This document shows, in pieces, positions 23,171 to 35,284 of a DNA stretch of 64,000 bases. The first letter of the stretch is position 1. The number at the start of each line of letters is the position of its first letter. The notes under the pieces were generated by a model. It ran no database searches. It was not told the origin of the DNA and worked only from the letters and a program-made list of their open reading frames with translations. The DNA is taken from assembly GCF_003255815.1 (NCBI RefSeq), contig NC_037673.1:84731700-84795699 (forward strand). The letters are read 5' to 3'. Position numbers and translations under genes: made by a program. The stretch comes from Theropithecus gelada. Taxonomy: Eukaryota > Chordata > Mammalia > Primates > Cercopithecidae.

Positions 23171-24409
23171 ACATTTCATTCATTTTATCCGAAGGTTAGT
23201 CATACAGACATGCTGCTAGATTTTCCATCATAAAATCAAAGCAAAACAATGCAATAACAAAGAAAATCCTTTGATTTTTACAGTCTTTTCTAAGTGCATC
23301 CTCATTTCTCTACTCTCCTTACACCAAAATTCCTCCAAACAGTTGTGTGTATTCACTCTTTCCGATGAATCTCTTCCATTTCTCTTTTGAACTTAATACT
23401 AATCACGCTTTTATATAAATGAATCAATGAAATAGGAGGATAGTGCAAATCTTTGGTGGACAACTACAAGGAGATGTTATAGTCTGATGGCCTGAGCTGA
23501 AAAGCCCTGGGGTTTTTGAGGGAGAGCAGAAATTTTCTGGAAGCAGTAATGAGAGCAAAGGGAAGACCTCCTTCACTTTCAGGTTCTGTGTTTTGTGACA
23601 TGTGGGATGGAGAACAGTCATTACTTGAGACGTACAGGCGAAAAAGAACCCTGATGGAAAAGCAGCTTTTTGTTAGAATGAGATGATAAATGGAACATTC
23701 AGAAAATCGTGGTCAGAATACTATATAGGAGGCTCTACTAATGGCAGGCCGTGACTTTCAGAGGAAACATTAAATGAATTTGGAGTTATGATGGGGTGGG
23801 GTATTAGGTTAGAATCAGATACATGGGAAAGAAAGCTTGGATGTTGATGAATAATGACTCAGGAGGATTGAATTTTTATTGATGACTAAGGCAAATAGTG
23901 AGAAAGCCATGATGACATGGGCCTAGGCCGTCTCTCAGGGGAAGGTGAGTATCAATTATAACTATAGGTTTCTTTTTTGGGATTCATCTTTTAGAATTTC
24001 TGTAGTGGTGAGAGAGCGATAATGTGGTGGTAACTGTAGATGTAGAAACAGGGGACCAATAGTTCTGGTGTGTATTAAGAACATGAGCTTAATAATACAC
24101 CAGTCTAGGGGCTTCTCCTAAATTCAGTTGAGGATCAAGTAGGGTCCAGGAGAATGCTTGATCTAACTAAGAGCCATAGAACACTGAAAGCCTAACTTAA
24201 TCCAAGATAGCATGAAATTCATAGATGGTAGTGGGTAGCATTATGGCTGTAGAAGCACATGGAGTTTGGTGGCCATTCTTTAAATGCTGCTGAGGGGGCA
24301 CAGTGCTTGGAAACACCTCCTTGTTTATATCTAGCCTATGCTACTCATGGATGACTTTAGCCTCTGTTTACTCATGCATACAACAAGGATCATAACGGAA
24401 CTTAGCTGG
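23171..24409. other. Unassigned stretch
   Basis: No gene was recognised. Parts may be further diverged L2. Open frames are short. Confidence 0.4.
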
Positions 24410-24418
24410 TAGGGTTGT

Positions 24419-25076
24419 GTTTTATTTTTTTTATTTTTATTTTTTTAATTATACTTTAAGTTCTAGGGTACATGTGCACAACTTGCAGATTTGTTACATA
24501 TATATACGTGTGCCATGTTGGTGTACTGCACCCAAAAACTCGTCATTTAGGAGGCAGGCCTCCTGGTGCTGGTGTGGGCTCCATGCAGTTCGAGCTTCCC
24601 TGTGGCTTTGTTTACCTACTTAAGCCTCAACAATGATGGGTGCCCCTCCCCCGGCCTTGCTGCTGCCCTAGCAGTTAGATTGCAGACAACTGTGCTAGCA
24701 ATGAGGGAGGCTCCATTGGCGTGGGACCCTCCTGGCCAGGTGTGGGATATAATATCCTGATGTGCCATTTGCTAAGACCCTTGGTAAAGCACAGTATTGG
24801 TGTGGGAGTTACCCGATTTTCCAGTTGTTGTGTGTCTCAGTTTCCCTGGCTAGGAAAAGGGATTCCCTTCCCCCTTGCACTTCCCAGGTGAGGTGATGCC
24901 TTGCCCTGCTTCAGCTCTCGCTGGTCAGACTGCCCCAGCTGACCAGCACTGATTGTCTGGCACTCCCTAGTGAGATGAACCCAGTAACTCAGTTGAAATT
25001 GTAGAAATCACCCGTCTTCTGTGTCACTCGCTCTGGGAGCTAGAGACTGGAGCTGTTCCTATTCGGCCATCTACAG
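24419..25076 (-). mobile_element. L1PA copy with 5'UTR joined directly to 3'UTR
   Basis: On the minus strand this begins near the L1 5' end ('agatggccgaataggaacag', rc of 25051-25070) and follows the 5'UTR to about nt 500. At 24549/24550 it switches straight into the last 130 nt of the 3'UTR ('taaatgacgag...') and ends in an A-rich tail. Against the L1PA at 9955-16163, the counterpart of about 10500-16019 is missing: half of the 5'UTR, ORF1, ORF2 and part of the 3'UTR. 'tagggttgt' (24410-24418) and 'taaggttgt' (25077-25085) are a possible short target-site duplication, which would make this one insertion with both ends kept. Neither side of the junction shows GT..AG splice borders relative to the other copy. 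Confidence 0.88.
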
Positions 25077-25384
25077 TAAGGTTGTTATGAAAATTACACA
25101 AATATATATGAAACAGTTAACAGAATGTCAAGCACCCAGGAAATATTAAGAAATATTAGATAGTTCAGAAACAGTGGGTGACCATATCATTGCCCTCTAA
25201 TAGTGGGCTTAGTGAGGTCATTACATCTCAGAATCAGAAAGAGCTTCTAGGCAACATAGCTCAAGAAAATATACTTAGTTTAAAAACAATGGAGATTGAT
25301 TTCATTTGTTTTATATCTATGTCATATTGGGAACACAGTCTCTAATGTTTATTTAAACCATAATTGAGAATATTCTTTGCTGAT

Positions 25385-25510
25385 TTAACAGTGCATCCAA
25401 AATGTAAGCTCCACAAGAGTAAGGATAATGTCAGTTTTGCTCATTGCCATATCCCAAAGGCCTAGAACAGTGTTTGGCACATGTTGTAAATACTTAATAG
25501 TTTAAATCCA
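25385..25510 (+). repeat. L2 3' end fragment
   Basis: 'aatgtaagctccacaagagt' followed by 'cctagaacagtgtttggcac' and 'aaatacttaatag' is the L2 3' tail in sense direction. Confidence 0.7.
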
Positions 25511-25779
25511 TTGCCCAATAAATGAAAGGATATAAATATTATTTTTATTTGATTATGGTGCTAATGGAGATGACTATGGGCTAATTTTCTACTTGGACAA
25601 GCATAATTTGAACAATGGCATGGTAACAGAGTCTATCCTTAGGTCCTGGCAGTCAAGTGTAAATCTGTGGCTGCTCATAAGAAACACAGAGCCCAGCAGT
25701 ATCTGTTCAAATTATTTACTGCTCTGCTCATCAAGGTAAAAACATTTTTTAAATTCTACAATAAAAAAATTAAAAGGAT

Positions 25780-26112
25780 ACTAATGACAATAGCTAACAT
25801 ACTTGTACCTTCCTTAATATGTGCTAACCCTGTTAACAGTAGTTTATGTTTATGAACTCAATTTTCACAACAATCCTGAGGAGTATCCTGTCATCACAGT
25901 CATATCCATTATCACTATCATTACCATCATCACCATCCTCTTCATCATCTGCACTTTACAGATGAATAAATGGAGGCACAACAAGGTTAAGTTAGGTTTG
26001 TTTAAGATCCCCCAAGTAATTTGTTGATCTGAAACTTAACCATGATTTGAATCCTGAAAGTCTGGCTTCCAATTCCTTGCATTTGACCACAGTATTGCAC
26101 TTGCTCTCTATA
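25780..26112 (-). repeat. MIR, antisense, with internal ATC/ATT microsatellite
   Basis: 'actttacagatgaataaatg' (25953-25972) and 'gatttgaatcctgaaagtct' mark an antisense MIR. A patchy (ATC)n/(ATT)n tract at about 25898-25950 has expanded within it and gives an Ile/Thr-rich chance open frame. Confidence 0.75.
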
Positions 26113-26179
26113 TCACTGTCTAGTATGCAGGAGGGACAGCATCATTGCTTTTTTCTTCTTCATCACTTGTAAGGAAAGT

Positions 26180-26395
26180 GAAAATAACAGCTACCATTTA
26201 TTGAGTGTTTTCTATGTGACAAATACCACACTTAGAAATTTACATTATTCCTGGTCTTTATAAAAAGTATTTGAGGTGGAAATTATTATCTTCCCCTCTA
26301 CAGATAAGAAGCTGAAGCTGTGGTCATAATTTCCTCAAAGTCACAGATTACATTTACATAGCTCCAAAGTCAGAAATCTATCTGTGACATGCCAT
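26180..26395 (-). repeat. MIR, antisense
   Basis: 'taccatttattgagtgtttt' followed by 'ctacagataagaagctgaag' and 'cctcaaagtcacagatta' fits an antisense MIR. Confidence 0.7.
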
Positions 26396-27219
26396 ATCAT
26401 AAAATGTTTACTAATAGGAAAAGGTTTCTTTCTTCAGAACTGGATATAAATTAAACACGATTGCTTCACTGCAGTTATTTCATTGTCTATAAATTTATAT
26501 TGAAAATTTAAAAGCCAAAAATACTCTCTCTAATATGGAAATTTAGTGAACATTTGTTGTATTTCTTATCTCCTTATCTATCAAGCTACTACCTATTTCT
26601 TTATTTTCTTTCACCATTTAACATCTTTAAAGGAGAGGTTACATTTTACTTCCATAGTTATCATCTCAATGTGCATTTGTATTTATGATGTATATAGATA
26701 TACATATAACATCTATGTCTTCATAAATAATATATGCCTATAATATTTGTACGCTTAATAAGTAGAATCACCTTGTATGTATAATTTTGTCATTTTCTTT
26801 TTTTACTCAATGTATTTTTGAAATACACATGTTTTATTATGTAATAATTTAGTCCATTTATTTTAACTGCTAAGTATTTTTCCACCATATAAAGAAACCA
26901 CAACCTCAATTTTTTTGCATGACTCACTTCCCAGTCTTTTGAATGTTGGCTTCCTTCTGCACTCATCACTTGAAACTGCTTCATTAAAAGTCACCAAATC
27001 TACTAGATTTTTAAAAATACTCATCATTTTTAATCCATCCTTACATTTGGATGCTGTTAATTACCCTCATTTTCTTGAAATGTCCTCCTTTCTTGATTTT
27101 TGATTTTGTGAAAGTACACCTTTCTTGATATCTTTGTTCTTTTCCTTTTTGTTGTTTAAATGCAGGTGTTTCCTGAAGGTACATACTTAATTTTCTTCTT
27201 TCTCCCTTGACAGTCTCAT
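26396..27219. other. Unassigned AT-rich stretch
   Basis: No gene was recognised. The right end grades into L2-like sequence. Confidence 0.4.
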
Positions 27220-27837
27220 TCATATCACGGCTTCAATTGCAAATAACTCTCCAATCCATATTTGACTTGTTTCCAGTTGTCTGCCGGACACTGCTAGTTG
27301 GATGTCACGCTTGACCTAAATATGCACTTTTCCTCTTAAATTTGTTCCTCTTTCTCTGCTTCCTATTTAAGTAAGTGGCAGTGGCACCATCTTAGCAATC
27401 ACCCAGGCTCAAAAGCTTGGAATGATTTATAAGTCCCTTGGGTCTCATCAGTTGCCAGAACCTGCAAATTACTGTTCTATTCATTCTACCAAATTGGTTC
27501 CCACTGCCACTACCCTAGTTTAAACCCCATGACTTCTAGGCTTTTCACAATAGTATAACTTGTTTTCATATTTCTAAGTGTCTTTCTGCTTCCTAGGCTT
27601 CCTGTATCCTGCTTGATTAATTTTCCTAAAGCACAATTCTGTTCATCATATTTCCCTGTTTGAAGACTTTTAACAGCTCTACATTGCTTATAAAATAAAA
27701 TCCAAACCTTTTCAGAGGAATTTCGCTTCTCTACAAATTGATTTGTTTACCCCTCCAAACTTATTATTTTTCTATTTAATATTCTTCATATGCCTATCAA
27801 ATTGGACATCTTGCTCTTTCTGTTATTTGCTTGTATA
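27220..27837 (+). repeat. L2, sense, left part of an interrupted copy
   Basis: 'ggttcccactgccactaccc' (27497-27516) and 'atccaaaccttttcagagga' are L2 reverse-transcriptase-end blocks in sense direction. The copy resumes after an inserted repeat at about 28256. Confidence 0.65.
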
Positions 27838-28255
27838 GTCTGGGTTAAATTGTGGTAACAAGCTGCTCCAAAAGTTGTGTCTCAAAATAACACAAGTTTA
27901 TTTCTTATGCAATCGATGTAGTCATTTCAGGTCAGCAAGAATGTTCTTTCTTCACTGCAGTCATTCAAAGACCCGGGCTAAGGGAACAGCCACCATATTG
28001 AATGTTGTTGCTCTCTATCATGTGGGAAATAACTTTAGAGGGTTTTGCACTAGCAATTAAATGTTATGGAACAGAAGTGATAAACATCACTTCAATTCAC
28101 AAGTCCCTGGCCAGAATTAGTCACATAGCCCTAACTCATTGTTAGTGAAACTAGAAATTATAAGCTACCATGTGGTACAGGAGAAGAAAAACAGATATTG
28201 ATGAACAGCATTGAAGATCGACACAGTTCCCAATACTTATTTTTATCATTTTTCT
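27838..28255 (+). repeat. Old LTR-like repeat inserted in L2
   Basis: It starts 'gtctgggttaaattgtggta' and contains 'ctggccagaattagtcacat' (28107-28126). It belongs to the same family as 36496-36900, in the same orientation. I take it for an old LTR-type repeat but cannot name the family. Confidence 0.5.
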
Positions 28256-28480
28256 TCTGTAGACCAATGCTGATGAAACTTAAAATATTCTTCGTTCTCT
28301 TCTATCCTTGTTCAGATCCTGCTTACTCTTAATTCCCAGCACAGCTATCACATCTTCAGTGAATTATTTCCTAATCATCCAAGACAGACATATTCTCCCT
28401 CTCCTCTAATTTATCATAGTCCTTTATTTTTGAGATAATCATTGTTATCCGTGATTATGCATTATTTCCTAGACGTCAGG
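28256..28480 (+). repeat. L2, sense, right part of the interrupted copy
   Basis: 'cagatcctgcttactcttaa' and 'tcttcagtgaattatttcct' continue the L2 3' region after the insertion. Confidence 0.6.
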
Positions 28481-28507
28481 ATACATGATTTTATACAAAA
28501 AACTCAC

Positions 28508-28538
28508 GTAGTCAAGAGTTTTATTGACCCTTGACTAC
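28508..28538. repeat. Perfect 9-bp inverted repeat
   Basis: 'gtagtcaag' (28508-28516) and 'cttgactac' (28530-28538) are exact inverse copies with a 13-nt loop. Confidence 0.85.
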
Positions 28539-28688
28539 ATAATTTTTTTCAGTGAATACGTAAATCCCATAAATTGAATCAGAGTGTATTCTGATTACTC
28601 GGAGATTCATTTCTTTTGAAAGACTGGCTTCTTCTACTACCTATTTATAGGGGAGATGTTTATTCCTCATTATATATAAGGTTGGATA

Positions 28689-28808
28689 CTATATATATGT
28701 GTATATATATGCATATACATATACACATATACACACATATATAATCATTGTATATCTACATGTATGATATATGTATATTTATATATCTTATGTATATATA
28801 CATATAGT
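28689..28808. repeat. TA-rich simple repeat
   Basis: About 120 nt of mixed TA, TATG and TACA units ('atatatatgtgtatatatat'). It is highly AT-rich and likely to extrude or unwind. Confidence 0.9.
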
Positions 28809-29099
28809 TAGCAGCTCCTAGCTACTATGGTATAAATATAGAGTAAATTAATTATGAATCTGCCTTATTCTCACTCTTCTCACTCTGAAATTGCTGGCAG
28901 TGCTATTATAACTCTTTTCAGTCTTCTTTTTCAATAGATGGTTTATTTGACCATTGCCCTTTGATAGCAATAAGATAGATAGTCTAAGGGCTCTTTCCTA
29001 TGTGAAATATTTTAAGGAATGTCCATAAGGGGAAAACACAAGTGACAAAATAAAATTAAAGTAGTGAAATCCTGTCCTTCTGTCCTTCTTCCTTCATTT

Positions 29100-29390
29100 C
29101 TCCTTTCTTTATCAAAGATTTATTGGACATTTATTCTGTATATGGTACTATGATAAGATACACTATTGGAATAGGCACAGACCCTGTCTTGGGGGACTCT
29201 TCAGTCCAGAAGGAGTAATAACATATAAAACCTCCCTGCAATAACTTGACTTGAAATTACTATTTTCCCAACTATACACCTGGCCAATGCCTGCTCAAGC
29301 TTTAAATCTCAGATTAGATGTTCTATCCTCTGGAAAGCCTTCCTTGATTTCCCAAGTTTGCTCTGGCACTTTAACAATGTTTTGGATGGA
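29100..29390. repeat. L2 3' fragments, two orientations
   Basis: 29100-29260 resembles an antisense L2 tail ('ttattggacatttattctgt'). 29262-29390 resembles a sense L2 block ('ctctggaaagccttccttga'). Confidence 0.55.
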
Positions 29391-30120
29391 TTAATTAATT
29401 ATTTCTAAGGAAAGAGCTCAGGGAAGTTTTAACAGAGGAAATGATTGAAAAAAAAATAGTCTGAAAAATGAATAGGAGTTTGCCAAGCAAAGCAAGAAGG
29501 GAGAAAATTGTCCTTATCCAAAGGTGACAATGATATGTTGAGCAAAGGAGTCTATGAGCATATTTCTATTACTGGAGCTTAAATTGTAAAAACTGTTTTG
29601 GGAAAAGAAGTTGGGAGATATGCAGGAACCCGATTCTGAATGACTTGGGTGCCATGCTGTGGGGAACCTCTAACGAAATTCAAGAAATGAAGTGGCAAGG
29701 CCAGATTTACTTTTCAAAAATTATACCATTGATGAACTATGCGAAGTAAATTTGAAGGCAGGGGAACTATTATAAGATATTTCCAAGGAAGAGATAATTA
29801 GATTTCAAAGTAACATGATGGAAGGGGGTTCAGAAGAAGAAAATAGACATTTGGGAGAATAAATAGAAAATATGCGGTAACAGCCTGCTTGTAGTAGGCA
29901 AAGGAGAATAAGAAATTGAGAATGTTATTTTGTTTTCTGACTTGAACAATTGAATGGCTAAAGATCACAGATGAAGAAAGTATAGGAGAAAAAGTTGGTT
30001 TTGAGGTTGAATTAGTTAAATTGGGAACCTCAATTTTCTCTCTTGAGAAGGAGGAGTTGACATTCACTGCGGAGAATAAAAGCATAGGAGCTGGCTAGGG
30101 GTTTTGAGTGGCATGGCACA
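29391..30120 (-). repeat. Diverged L2, antisense
   Basis: The order of weak matches ('gtggcaaggccagatttac' near 29692, a 'tctgacttgaacaattgaa' block near 29936) follows antisense L2, but with heavy divergence. Confidence 0.45.
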
Positions 30121-30454
30121 TGTTTTGAATTATAAGGGAAACAAGAGTGGGAACTGACAGAGGACAAGTAAACCCTTTATGAGCAATTGAGAGAGGCAAG
30201 CTGAAGTTGGAGGGTATAAAAATTTAGTAGCCCCAGTCTATAAGTTTGTATTACTATCGTCAACCAAACTCAGAGCTGAGTACAGGGATGGACAATTTGT
30301 ATGATTAATCCAGGGCTAAAAATATGTGACAAAATGATGTAGTTGCAAAGGAGTTGAGGATGTCTGTGAGCTTCCATAGGGAAGAAAATAAAGCAATTAA
30401 GGAATAGGGTGGACTCAGGAGGGGTTCTAAAGATTTTATAAGAGGGATGTCCAA

Positions 30455-30675
30455 TCTTTTGGCTTCCCTGGACCACATTGGAAGAATTGTCTTAGGTCAC
30501 ACATAAAATACACTATCACAAATCATAGTTGGTGAGCTAAAAAACAAACAAAAAAAAAGCAATCACAAAAATATCTCATTATGTTTTAAGAAAGTTTATG
30601 AATTTATGTTGGGCCACATTTAAAGCCATCCTGGGCCACATGCGGCCCATGGGTTGGACAAGCTTGCTCTACAAC
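30455..30675. repeat. Short hAT-like interspersed repeat
   Basis: It begins 'gtccaatcttttggcttccc' and ends 'cccatgggttggacaagctt'. The ends 'gtccaa' and 'ttggac' are inverted, and near the right end there is a decayed 'gggccacatgcggcccatgg' palindrome. This is the look of a small non-autonomous DNA transposon. I recognise the sequence as an interspersed repeat but cannot name it safely. Confidence 0.6.
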
Positions 30676-31450
30676 ATGGAATTGCATGTATAAAGAAAGT
30701 GGTTCCAGGAGGGAGACAGAAAGGTAAGGTGTGGTCAGAGAGCATGAGAGAAGAATTTCTGATTTCCAAAGTAGGGAGGAGTTTTGGTTCCTGAGAAGGT
30801 CTAGGAGGAGACATGAACAAGGGTTAAGGCAGAAGAGTGGAAGTGAGCCCTCTAGAATTGAAGGGATGGTTGACAGCTGTGAAAGGATGGTGAGGAGTTC
30901 TTTCGTATGGACGTTGAAATTTTTCAGGGTAATAAGAGGCATTCAGGCAGAAGAAGCCTGTAATTTGGGTGATCTCCATGATGAATATGGAGGTTATAAC
31001 CTGGAAGCCACATGAAGATGATACAAACAAGGAAGGTATGTTTTGTGAACAAGTAAATTGATCTTTGGTGTAGAAGAAGGATTATTTTTATTTTTATTTT
31101 TGGATCATAGTGTAAGCATAAAATGGTCTCTTAGGAGAAACCTGAAATCTCTTGAACAGAAGGTCAAAATGAGGAGGGGGTGAAGTGGAGGCAGTTCATC
31201 ATGCTCCCATTTGCATGGTACTGAGGTGTAAAATAATGAAAGACCTTTACTAAAAAAATGCTGCAAAGAAAGTTCTGCCTTTGGGGAAAAGCTAAATTTG
31301 AATTGGAGCAAGCAGTCGGAGGGGACATTGTTCTGTAAAGAGGACTAAGGATGTAATGTTTATGTCCTGAGATTAGTTCAAAAAGGAGAGGATCAAGAAG
31401 GAGACAAGAGAACAGGGTAGATGTTACATGAATGGCCAAAGATGGCTTCT
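30676..31450. other. Purine-rich stretch, possibly diverged L2
   Basis: G- and A-rich on the plus strand, with overlapping chance open frames up to 112 codons on the minus strand. No protein family resemblance; may be very old L2. Confidence 0.4.
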
Positions 31451-34400
31451 GTGCATCTCATACTGTTTCCTTATTTACAGCTGGTGAGGACCACTAGTCC
31501 AAAGGCTGCTAGCACGAAATTCAAATTCCTATGCACCTAAGTGATTTAAATATAGCCCAAAGAAGACTATGTTTAGCCATTTAGAACTTGCCCACTTTAC
31601 ATATTCCATAAATTTTTACCTGGGTGATGGTAGTCAATTATAGGGTTGGGTGACATGAATGTAATTGATCTTAAACATCCAAACTTTAGGGCCCAGTTAT
31701 CCTGATGCTAGAACCAGCTGAGACCGTCAGTTGCAAAACATAAGTAGAAATCTACAGGGGCTTCTTTTTTACCAGATGTAATAAAATATGAGTACCAAAT
31801 TAATATAACTAAGGAAATATAATGATGAGAAACAAGGATATGTTAACTCTTCTTAGAGAAATGAAATATAATCATGGGGGAAAAGATTGCAATTAACACT
31901 ATATCCTTTAGCTAAATTGATATGCTTCTAATTTTTTTCATGTAAATTTATGTGTTTCAATATATTATATTTTATGAACAATCTGTTTAGACTTGTATAT
32001 GCGCTAGAGAAAACTGTATAATTTGGGGAATCCTATAGAGTATCCTTTTGTAAAACAAAACTTGTGTATTGTATTTGTTCAAATGAAGTCACATATGAAA
32101 GTTTTAAAATAATACATGGAAATCAAGTGCTAATGCAGTGATAGGAAAAGTGTATTCATATATAGATTTAGATCAAATAACCAATTTGTTTGACCCTTTG
32201 TACAAATGTTTGTTTAATTATTGTGGTTCTCTTTGAAAGGATTTCCTTCTCCAAACTTTCAACATGGGTAGTTTTGTTTGGGACTCAGAATTGTATTTAG
32301 AAAAAGAATCTATAAAATTATGTTTTACTAAGGAATATAGGTTGAAGTTTGTGTATACATTTGCATGTATGTGTGCCTATATGTGTGTTTGTATTGTGTT
32401 TATGCAAATGTGTGAGTGAATGTGCATTTGCAGTGGGTAAATATGTGCGTCAAGGGGGCATTATAAAGATATTTTCAGATGCGTTTAAGATAGGAAGGAA
32501 AAGCTAGATTTCTCAGGGCTGGAATTCACTCTCATGAGACACACAGCCTGATTAATGTCCTCTTATACTGCAAGGGTTCCAGTTATTTTCCAATCTGTGC
32601 TGGCTGTGTTTCTTTTGAGTTTGAAACTACTATTGGGTTAGAGGAGAGCGAGACAATCTGACCCAAAAGGTGGGGCAAATAGGCTTTAAATCATATGTAT
32701 TCTCAAGATAGTCAGCAAGCCATTTTGAGATGACAGATGAGGGCAGACAAAGCTTTTGTGTTTACCAGGTGGAGGTGAATTAAGCTATGGCAAGAAGGAA
32801 CAAGATGGAGAGCAGCAGTGCAGGGTCAGGTAGTATTTCCCAGCTTCATTTCTTTAAGTTTTTAAATGGCCACCTGAATTTAAATTAAATCTCATAAATC
32901 CTGGCATAAAATTATATAACATAACACTAGTCATTTTAACCAAAATCGGAGTTATTAAGTTATTGCACGATCCTAATCAATACCCTCTGGTACACTTTGA
33001 TAAAACAGCAGCAAAATCATAAATCAAGCCCTTTGGTTTGTATTTTAAATTAAACTGAGAAAATATGGTTGTGAACTTTCCTAAACTGATGTGTTTTCAT
33101 AATTTAATTTAAAATTTAAAACAGGTTAGATCAAATTTTTAATACAAGAAAAATCATTTTTTAAAGAAAATATATGCATAGGTCAATGTAAAGCATTCTG
33201 TCACACTTTTTGAAAGTTTAATTCTTTGTCAGTCATGCACCATTCTTCCTAAGAATAGAATACTAATAATTTCTGCCTGCAGAGAATCATGAAGACTTGG
33301 TAGTTAATGAAAACTAACCATGGGAAAGAACAAATCCAACACTTTCTGCTATCTAATTATCTCAGCATAATTAACTGTTTTCTAGATTTAGTGCCTAAAT
33401 CCTTTTTTTTCCCCCCAAACTTGAATTTCATAGTCTTTTTGATTACACAAATATGATAGTCTATAATATATGTGAACTGGAGAGAGCACATAAGGAATAA
33501 TTAAATTCACCTGGATTTCTTTGTTTCTTTTTAACTTCATCTCCACCCCCTAAGTTTTGAATGCAAATTTAAAATACTGCTTCTCTGCAGACAATCACAC
33601 CATCACCATTTCTTCCTTCTCACTAAAATGCAACTTCTAAGATGTGTCTAAATAAAAACAAAGAAATCACACATTTGGAGATAATTAGTGCTTTTGCTTG
33701 AAAAAGATTTATCCATTCTCGACACATGTTTCTATGTCCATAGAAATCAGTGTTAATCATTTGGGTATCTCCAAATGCTTGATCAAAAGTTCACATTTTG
33801 CCTCTCAAAAGTATTAGTTCATAATTCATTAACATTTTTTTAAGTCTCAGGGAACAAGAGAGTAAATAGCCCAAGATACTTTCTTCTTGACCACTAACAT
33901 AAGTATGGTTAAAGCCAAAGAAAAGGCCAGTAAATGAGAAAAATGCAAATGTTCATCATATTCCATTGCTGTTTTGACACAGCAATTAGATTTGTGCAGA
34001 ACAGCAAGATTGTTCCAATTCTATTCTCCCAAACATAAGTCTTAAAAAAAGAGGTTACATTTGTGACTGTAGCTCGTGGAGCATCCAATCTGGCATCCTG
34101 AAAATCCATATGTAAGCCACACTTATATCTTAAACCTGTCAAACAAATAAATGTACAGAAGCAGTAATTTATGTACTTTATAGACTGTTTTGCCCTTTTA
34201 GAGCAAAAGCCTAATTTTCAAGTGTTGCTATTTTAACTTCTGGCAGTGCCTGGGAGATAACTGAGGTTCAAAATGTGAATTTTACAAGTAAAATGTGATT
34301 CAAAAATTGATTTACTCTGTTCTCACTACATGTGAGACAGAGAAGAGAAATGCTGGGTGTTTGTGAGCTTTAGGCAAGGGGAAACATATTGCTAAGTACA

Positions 34401-35189
34401 GAAGCCACGCAAAACTTTGCGGGTTTTCAGTTTAGAAGTGAACTTGAGCCTTTCCCAGTTCAAGTTCTGTTTAGGGCCGGCAAAACATGACTTTCTGATT
34501 CAAAGAAATAAGGCTTAAAAAGGCTTATAAAACAGGCTCACAGGCTTCTTGTACATCAAATAGCTCTTACACAATGGCATTTAGATGATTTAAGTGTAAA
34601 TGAATCAAAGACATATGGATTGCATTTCCCTTGAAATACGCATGGGTTTGAAAATGAAGGGAAAACACACTTGCCAAAATCCTTTTTGGGTTGTGCTGCA
34701 TCAAAAACATTTGGAAAATGACTTTAAATGTTTGGAAGAACCCCAGACATCGGGTTCAGCCACCCCTGGAGATTAAATCAGTGTCCTTCATCCAATGATA
34801 ACTAGTCCCCTGTTTTGCAAAGACATTTCTTAAAAATGTCAAGTCCCAAACCTGACACTCCTGAAAACTGACTTTCTTAATGCTTGAATTGCTAATTCAA
34901 TGATAGGGTCTTATTATGGAGTCTTCCCCAGAGATCAGGAATCCATTTTGTGTTAGTTAAGCCACCAGAAGTACATTTCAATTTTACCCAATTTTTCAAG
35001 TGTGGTTAAAAATGTAAGTTCTCTCTGTCCTGGAGGTAAAAATTATGTTTCTAGGGAGCTGAAAGGAAATCGAGTTTTCAAGCTGAATGAAATAACTAAA
35101 TGATCAGAGGATAAAAATGGAAAACTTGTTTATTGTAAATGTATTCAGGCAGGAGTTCTGACATCACACAGATGTTAACATACTTATTT
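31451..35189. other. Repeat-poor stretch without recognised gene
   Basis: Over 3.7 kb I find almost no recognisable repeat apart from a degenerate TG/TA tract at about 32340-32450. No coding exon is supported; the longest open frame is 77 codons. A short hairpin 'gaacttga'/'tcaagttc' occurs near 34443-34470. Low repeat density can mark conserved regulatory DNA, but nothing here proves it. Confidence 0.45.
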
Positions 35190-35284
35190 AAGAAAAAGAA
35201 AAGGAAGAAAGGAAGGAAAGGAAAAAAGGAAAGAAGGAAGAGAGGGAAGAAAGAAAGAGGGAAAGGAGGAAAAAAGGAAAAAAA
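35190..35284 (+). repeat. 95-nt uninterrupted purine tract
   Basis: Every base from 35190 to 35284 is A or G, built of irregular GGAA, GAAA and GGGA units. The Lys/Arg/Gly-rich open frame across it is a product of composition. Confidence 0.95.
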
